A stretch of 59,464 nt of DNA, from contig JAGWOI010000015.1 in NCBI GenBank assembly GCA_028870995.1, positions 1-59,464 on the forward strand, read 5' to 3'. Under the pieces are notes generated by a model. The model ran no database searches. It saw only the letters and a program-made list of their open reading frames with translations, and was not told the origin of the DNA. This stretch comes from Candidatus Omnitrophota bacterium. Lineage in GTDB: Bacteria > Omnitrophota > Gorgyraeia > Zapsychrales > Fredricksoniimonadaceae. Below, piece by piece: positions 54,727-59,464 of the stretch. How positions within the stretch are numbered: position 1 is the first letter of the stretch; each line of letters starts with the position of its first letter. The translations under genes and the position numbers were made by a program.

Positions 54727-55634
54727 ATGACAAAACTTATTAAAAGTCTATTTTTAACAATCTTAACTGCGAACCACAACCACAGCTTTGGTTGAAAAGG
54801 CCACACCTTAAGACTCTTGATCAAATACTCGCGTTCGGTCTGGCGATCTCCGCTTTCACCATAGGAAAAACCGTGCGACCTGTGCCAGTCAGCAATGATG
54901 GCAGGCGTTATATGTTTGTGGACAATATCATCAAATTCTCCAGAGAAAATATTCTTGAGGATCCTATACCGCAGTTGATACAAATCCTCCCTACCTTTTT
55001 CAAAGCTCTTCATTTTGATATGTAACCTTTTATAAACGAATATCTTGTCCATAAAAAGGAATTCATATTTGGAAGAAACCCTCAACAAAAACTCCCAATC
55101 TTCGGGATGAAGTTCTTTTTCATTAAAACCCCCTATATTCTCGATGACTTCACGGGAAACCATGAATTGCCCGGGAGTCAGGGTCAAGCCCTTGACGATG
55201 AGGGGAAAAATATTTCCGCTTTCCATCGCCGCACGGTCCCATTTGGAGGGGTCTATGTGATGCCCATCAATGAAAGAAGATCTCTTGCCGTAAATGACCT
55301 TGAACTTTTTATTTCTTTCCAACAATTCTACGGCATGCTCAAGAACGTTCTCACCTAACAAGTCATCGTTATCAAGAAAAAAAAGATACTCTCCCTGCGC
55401 CTGTTTTATACCGACATTACGGGCCGAAGCCGTACCGCCGTTTTCCTTATAAAAATACCTGATTTGGCCGTTAAAGCTTTCGGCAACGCGACGCGTATTA
55501 TCCGTTGAGCCATCATCTACCACAATGATCTCTAGACCAAGGCATTTCTGATCTAAGACAGATTGAATAGCCTTTGCTAAGTATCCTTCCGAGTTATACG
55601 CCGGGATGATGACACTGATTCTGAAGTCACCCAT
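54723..55634 (-). CDS. GT2-family glycosyltransferase (tandem copy B)
   Basis: 303 residues with VSVIIPAYNSEGYL-like start (ISVIIPAYNSE), VVDDGSTDNTRR and FFLDNDDLL. Its C-terminal half is strikingly similar to the next gene upstream (shared LIVKGLTLTPGQFM, FSYGESGDRQ, LIKSLKVWPFQPKLWLW), so it is one copy of a tandem duplication. The donor sugar may be the same or have diverged. Confidence 0.9.
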   Translation of the reverse strand: MGDFRISVIIPAYNSEGYLAKAIQSVLDQKCLGLEIIVVDDGSTDNTRRVAESFNGQIRYFYKENGGTASARNVGIKQAQGEYLFFLDNDDLLGENVLEHAVELLERNKKFKVIYGKRSSFIDGHHIDPSKWDRAAMESGNIFPLIVKGLTLTPGQFMVSREVIENIGGFNEKELHPEDWEFLLRVSSKYEFLFMDKIFVYKRLHIKMKSFEKGREDLYQLRYRILKNIFSGEFDDIVHKHITPAIIADWHRSHGFSYGESGDRQTEREYLIKSLKVWPFQPKLWLWFAVKIVKNRLLISFVI

Positions 55635-55648
55635 GGCTATTCCTTTCT

Positions 55649-56584
55649 CTATCCTTTAATAAAGGTATTTTTTAATTGTTTCTTAATTTCCGGTGGGATC
55701 CATCTTAGAATAAACCACAACCAAAGTTTGGGCTGAAAAGGCCAGACCTTAAGACTTTTGATCAAATATCTTCGCTCCATTTGTCTGTCGCCACTCTCTC
55801 CATATGAAAAACCAAATGACCTGTGCCAATCAGCAATAGTCAGTGGCGTTATATAAGTACGAATAATTTCATCGGCCCGATCAGGAAAGGTTTCCTTCAA
55901 AAGTCGGCAACGCAAGTCATATAAATCTGGCCTGTTTTTATAAAAACTTTTCATTGTTTTATGCACACGCTTATAAACGAATAACCTATTAATGAATAAA
56001 AATTCATAGCTACAAGAAAGTCTTAATAAGAATTCCCAATCTTCAGCAGCCTCCATTTCTCCTTTAAATTCTCCAATTTCATCTATAGCCTCACGAGCAA
56101 TCATAAATTGTCCTGGTGTCAGAGTCAGACCTTTAACTATTAAAGGAAAAATATTTCCACTTCCTAAAGCTGTACGGTCAAACTTAGTCGTATTTATTGT
56201 CTCGCCTACTATAAATGAAGACCTCTTTCCATAAACAACCTTATAGCTCTTATTCGCTTCCAATGATTTAATACATAACCCAAGAATCTCTTTAGCAAGA
56301 AGATCATCAGCGTCCATAAAAAAAATATATTTTCCCTGAGCATGATCGAGCCCGGAATTACGGGCAAAAGCAGACCCTTGATTTTGTTGATAAAAATATT
56401 TAACTTGCCCCCCAAATCTTTCTATCAACGTTCTGGTATCATCCGTCGATCCATCATCTACAACAATTATTTCTATGTCTGAAAAATCCTGTGCCAAAAT
56501 AGACCGAATCGTTTCTTCTATATGTTGTGAAGAATTATGAGTTGGAATAATAACGCTTATCATTACTTTCTGTTCTTTATCCAT
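55649..56584 (-). CDS. GT2-family glycosyltransferase (tandem copy A)
   Basis: 311 residues with ISVIIPTHNSSQHI, VVDDGSTDDTRT and FFMDADDLL. Tandem paralogue of the following gene. This copy is visibly AT-richer at third positions than copy B, as is the pyruvyl transferase next to it. Confidence 0.9.
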   Translation of the reverse strand: MDKEQKVMISVIIPTHNSSQHIEETIRSILAQDFSDIEIIVVDDGSTDDTRTLIERFGGQVKYFYQQNQGSAFARNSGLDHAQGKYIFFMDADDLLAKEILGLCIKSLEANKSYKVVYGKRSSFIVGETINTTKFDRTALGSGNIFPLIVKGLTLTPGQFMIAREAIDEIGEFKGEMEAAEDWEFLLRLSCSYEFLFINRLFVYKRVHKTMKSFYKNRPDLYDLRCRLLKETFPDRADEIIRTYITPLTIADWHRSFGFSYGESGDRQMERRYLIKSLKVWPFQPKLWLWFILRWIPPEIKKQLKNTFIKG

Positions 56585-56632
56585 ACACCTGCCTTTCTAA
56601 GTTTATTTAGAATTTACTTCCCACAATCAATC

Positions 56633-57478
56633 TTAAATCTTTAAATAATGTCTCTTAAATTCATCTAATCGAGACTTTAAATCTTTAATGCGACTCTCCA
56701 ACAAAACACCTGAGCTTAAATTTCGGGCTGCCTTAAGCATAAGACTTTTAAAAGAAGTTCGTAGAAGAATGCTTTTTAAATAGTGTTTTGAGCGTTGACT
56801 CATATTGGTCGTTAATGGAAGATCCCACATCGGATAAATTCTGTGAGCTACGCATTTTAAATTAAGCGATTCACACCAATCTTCCCATTTAAACTCTAAT
56901 ACCTGATCGTTGCTTTTAACTCGAATCCATGGAACACGCAGCGCATCCGCTACAACCGCACCATGCAACGCTTCAGTGATCAAACATTCTGTATTATTTA
57001 ACGCATTAAGGACTTCATTAGTATCACTTCGTGGATCTATATACTGCATACCTAATAGATCACAAATCTGTCGCCAACTATTGCCACCAAGCACAGCCTG
57101 TTCAAAGTGCGGAAAATAACTAAATTTATATGCCTTATTTGAACTACTTTTTATTATTGTGCTTATAAGACAAGCCCCATCAGTCACTGCTTTCTCACGA
57201 GATATTTGCAAGGTTCTTGCAGTAAGCGGTCCTCTTACACAAAAGATATGCCAACTTTTATCTATAACAGGTGGATTAAAATACCCACAACCTGAACTAA
57301 AAACCACCTTCTTACCACTAACATTGAACCCCTCATGCAGGATAGTGCCTATACCAAGAAAATTTGTTGATACATCTTCATTAAAAGCGTTAGGGAGAAG
57401 CTTATTCCAAAGCCAAGGATTCAGGTTATCCCCGAAGTTACTTATATTATTAGGAGGCTGATAGTAAATTAATTTCAT
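56633..57478 (-). CDS. Polysaccharide pyruvyl transferase family protein
   Basis: 281 residues. The NFGDNLNPWLWNKLLPN start, FLGIGTILHEG, CVRGPLTA and TEALHGAVVADALRVPW match the PF04230 pattern with the invariant His in EALHG. It adds a ketal-linked pyruvate to a glycan sugar. It overlaps the flippase stop by 4 bases. Confidence 0.88.
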   Translation of the reverse strand: MKLIYYQPPNNISNFGDNLNPWLWNKLLPNAFNEDVSTNFLGIGTILHEGFNVSGKKVVFSSGCGYFNPPVIDKSWHIFCVRGPLTARTLQISREKAVTDGACLISTIIKSSSNKAYKFSYFPHFEQAVLGGNSWRQICDLLGMQYIDPRSDTNEVLNALNNTECLITEALHGAVVADALRVPWIRVKSNDQVLEFKWEDWCESLNLKCVAHRIYPMWDLPLTTNMSQRSKHYLKSILLRTSFKSLMLKAARNLSSGVLLESRIKDLKSRLDEFKRHYLKI

Positions 57479-58989
57479 AGTCGTTTTCTTTTACTCAAAA
57501 AGGAAGATACAAAATTTTTCATTATCATATAATCGCTTTGATAAATCCAACTTATAAAGAACCAATACGTCAATGCACCAACTGCCATATTAAGAACCAA
57601 CCGCAAAGGTGAACTTAACCCTTCAATGAAGGGCCATTTATTGAATATTAATAAAACTGTCAACATCAACAAAGCGCTAATCAGCCCCGGTTTAACTGCC
57701 ATAAAATAGTCAGTAAATGTTAGAGTTACCTTTTTTAAACATATAAACAACATAATAAAAGACAAAAACGCCATGACCGTCATAGCTACCGCAACTCCGA
57801 TGATACCAAATTTTGCTCCCAAAATAATTGCCGCTAATGTCACAGGAAACAAAATTGAGGACCATTTAAAATTCATATCTGGTCTTCCCAAGGCTGTAAT
57901 CAAAGTCGTATTAGGAGAATTAATTGAACGGATAGCACCTGAAACACAAAGTATGCTTAGAGGAAGTATTGAAGGCAGCCATTTCTTTCCATAAACCGTC
58001 AAAATAAAATCATGTGCAGTGAAAAGAAATCCCAACATGATAGGCAACGTAAACATGGCTATAAAATTAACAGTTTTAAGATATCCCCGCCCTACCCGCT
58101 GGATATCATCTTGAATTTTGCTATAGACCGGAAAAAGCACCTCATTAAAACGGTCAGTAAACATAGTGATAACAAGGTGCGGTAGGTTATAGGCAAACTG
58201 ATAATAACCTAATTCAGCAGCACCGAGAACCCGTCCGGTCACGATGGAATCCATATTGGCATTGAAATACCCTAAAAACCCGCTACCAAAAAGATTTTTA
58301 CCGAAATGAAACAGTTCTTTAAACTTGCCCCAATCGAATATCATTTTGGGCCGCCAATCGGAAAAAAAGTAAAAAATAACTGTTTTGACAACGCGTTCAG
58401 CCACAACACCGACAACAATGCTCCATAACCCAAAACCAGATAAGGCAAACCCTAAGATGGCAGCTACCCTTATAATAGTAGTGATAACCTCAATGATGGA
58501 TATCTGCTTAAAATTCAAATTTTTGGTCAACAGGACCGTCTGCACGCTGACAAGAGAAGCTATAAAAAAATTAATGGAAAGGCATATCAATACAGGTTGA
58601 ACAATGGCCCGCTTGAAGAACACCGCAGCCAAAGGCGAAGCGGCCATACCAAGCAAGGATAAAACTATCCCCATGGCAACGCTTCCCCAATAAGCAGTAG
58701 ACAAATACTCTTCGTCCACTTTTGCTTTTTGAATGAGCGCTGATCCAAGTCCTAAATTGCCAAAAAGTTGAACAATCTGCGTAACAACATAAGCCATGCC
58801 CACAATCCCGAAGTCAGCAGGCACAAGGATTCGTGCCAAGATGGCAGTGCTTAGAAAACGAATGCCACTCACACCAAAACTCCCCATCATATTCCACATC
58901 ACGCTTCGAGAAGCGATATGGGCCAACGATTGGCGTTTGGCTTTCTCTTGAGCATCCTCTTCATTATTTTTTTCTAAAATTGTACTCAT
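57475..58989 (-). CDS. Wzx-type polysaccharide flippase
   Basis: 504 residues, twelve to fourteen membrane helices. The ILARILVPADFGIVGMA and GNLGLGSALIQK segments are typical of the WzxC/RfbX polysaccharide export branch of the MOP superfamily. It turns the lipid-linked repeat unit to the outer face. The start is 8 bases after the truncated GT4 gene. Confidence 0.93.
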   Translation of the reverse strand: MSTILEKNNEEDAQEKAKRQSLAHIASRSVMWNMMGSFGVSGIRFLSTAILARILVPADFGIVGMAYVVTQIVQLFGNLGLGSALIQKAKVDEEYLSTAYWGSVAMGIVLSLLGMAASPLAAVFFKRAIVQPVLICLSINFFIASLVSVQTVLLTKNLNFKQISIIEVITTIIRVAAILGFALSGFGLWSIVVGVVAERVVKTVIFYFFSDWRPKMIFDWGKFKELFHFGKNLFGSGFLGYFNANMDSIVTGRVLGAAELGYYQFAYNLPHLVITMFTDRFNEVLFPVYSKIQDDIQRVGRGYLKTVNFIAMFTLPIMLGFLFTAHDFILTVYGKKWLPSILPLSILCVSGAIRSINSPNTTLITALGRPDMNFKWSSILFPVTLAAIILGAKFGIIGVAVAMTVMAFLSFIMLFICLKKVTLTFTDYFMAVKPGLISALLMLTVLLIFNKWPFIEGLSSPLRLVLNMAVGALTYWFFISWIYQSDYMIMKNFVSSFLSKRKRL

Positions 58990-58997
58990 ATATTTTC

Positions 58998-59464
58998 TTA
59001 TACTGACAAAAGAACAGCGTGCCTGTTCCTAGAACGAATGTTACCAAAATAAATTTCTTCTAATTGATGATTGATGTTCTTAATATTTCCATGGTTTTCG
59101 ACAAATTTACGGCCAGCTTTTCCCAAAGAACTTCTCAATGTTTCATTATCAAACAACTTCATAATGGTTTTCACGGTATACTCAACGTCATTTAAAGGGA
59201 CCAGGAATCCTGTTTGCTGGTCATTCATGGCCGATGATATGCCTCCAACATTGCAAGCCACTACAGGCACTTCCATCGCCTGAGCTTCCAGCAGGGCCAC
59301 AGAAAAAGCCTCATTCTTACTAGGCAAGAGAAACACATCCGTCTTACCAAGAAATTCAATGATTTTATCCCTAGGTTGGGCTCCCAGAAGCTTAACCGTA
59401 TCATTCAACCCAGATTCCTCTATTGTCTGCAACAAGGCGTCTCTAATAGGCCCATCACCAATGA
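58998..59464 (-). CDS. GT4-family glycosyltransferase, N-terminus outside the window
   Basis: About 155 C-terminal residues are present; the frame is open to the window edge (IGDGPIRDALLQTI). The donor site is recognisable: LPSKNEAFSVALLEAQAMEVPVV as the E-x7-E motif and NVGGISSAMND. An apparent TTG start at 59435 is internal and not the true start. Confidence 0.85.
   Translation of the reverse strand, partial: IGDGPIRDALLQTIEESGLNDTVKLLGAQPRDKIIEFLGKTDVFLLPSKNEAFSVALLEAQAMEVPVVACNVGGISSAMNDQQTGFLVPLNDVEYTVKTIMKLFDNETLRSSLGKAGRKFVENHGNIKNINHQLEEIYFGNIRSRNRHAVLLSV

Noticed and set aside
59305..59435. TTG at 59433-59435 as the start of the last glycosyltransferase
   Set aside because: The frame continues upstream with the conserved GDGP motif to the window edge, so the gene is truncated by the window, not short.

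Overview
The window reads as bacterial chromosome, most likely from a member of Candidatus Omnitrophota (former OP3). The main clue is the first gene. It encodes a 1212-residue exported protein whose conserved N-terminal region and C-terminal GGIDFNP-type tail I recall from many proteins of that phylum. The phylum call rests on memory of family signatures, not on a search. No tRNA, rRNA, CRISPR array, transposase or phage gene was seen.

Region 1 (1-15.8 kb, + strand) is housekeeping: the giant exported protein; a tightly overlapping exported thioredoxin-MsrB-MsrA set; an RsmI-like methylase; then aconitase, SurE, an HD-GYP response regulator, citrate synthase, leucyl aminopeptidase, fumarase and alanine dehydrogenase, mostly with little spacing.

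Region 2 (15.8-26.5 kb) is mixed: three polytopic GT-C-like membrane proteins, a PilZ protein, a YgjP-like metallopeptidase, an AT-rich stretch with a frameshifted glycosyltransferase remnant and a Fic protein, a run of small genes, and a BrnT/BrnA-like toxin-antitoxin pair.

Region 3 (26.5-42.3 kb, - strand) is a protein-sorting (exosortase) locus. Read 5' to 3' on the minus strand it begins with a small winged-helix protein, followed by a GT2 glycosyltransferase, a deacetylase-like protein, a membrane-anchored YetA/PcRGLX-like carbohydrate-active protein, exosortase and EpsI. A near-perfect sigma-54 promoter follows, then a sugar transferase that carries its own signal peptide and an internal PEP-CTERM sorting motif, and then four exported proteins with PEP-CTERM tails, one of which is also a lipoprotein. 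A terminator closes this unit. Downstream lie a membrane protein, a TPR protein, a GAF histidine kinase, an NtrC-type sigma-54 activator and a PocR-GAF sensor. The kinase/activator pair is the obvious candidate for driving the sigma-54 promoter, as PrsK/PrsR do in other PEP-CTERM systems.

Region 4 (43.2-59.5 kb, - strand, running off the window) is one long polysaccharide operon: flippase, pyruvyl transferase, many GT4 and GT2 glycosyltransferases, asparagine-synthase-like amidotransferase, a GT-C membrane enzyme, an epimerase-oxidoreductase fusion and a hexapeptide acetyltransferase. Together regions 3 and 4 look like a machine that builds an exopolysaccharide and sorts PEP-CTERM proteins to the surface. 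A two-gene + strand island (DUF5678-like protein plus retropepsin-like protease) sits between them behind an intergenic region rich in dyad repeats.

The most unusual points are the sugar transferase with an internal exosortase signal under sigma-54 control, the lipoprotein/PEP-CTERM double-anchored protein, the exported methyltransferase-fold protein, and several promoters placed so close to start codons that the mRNAs should be leaderless.
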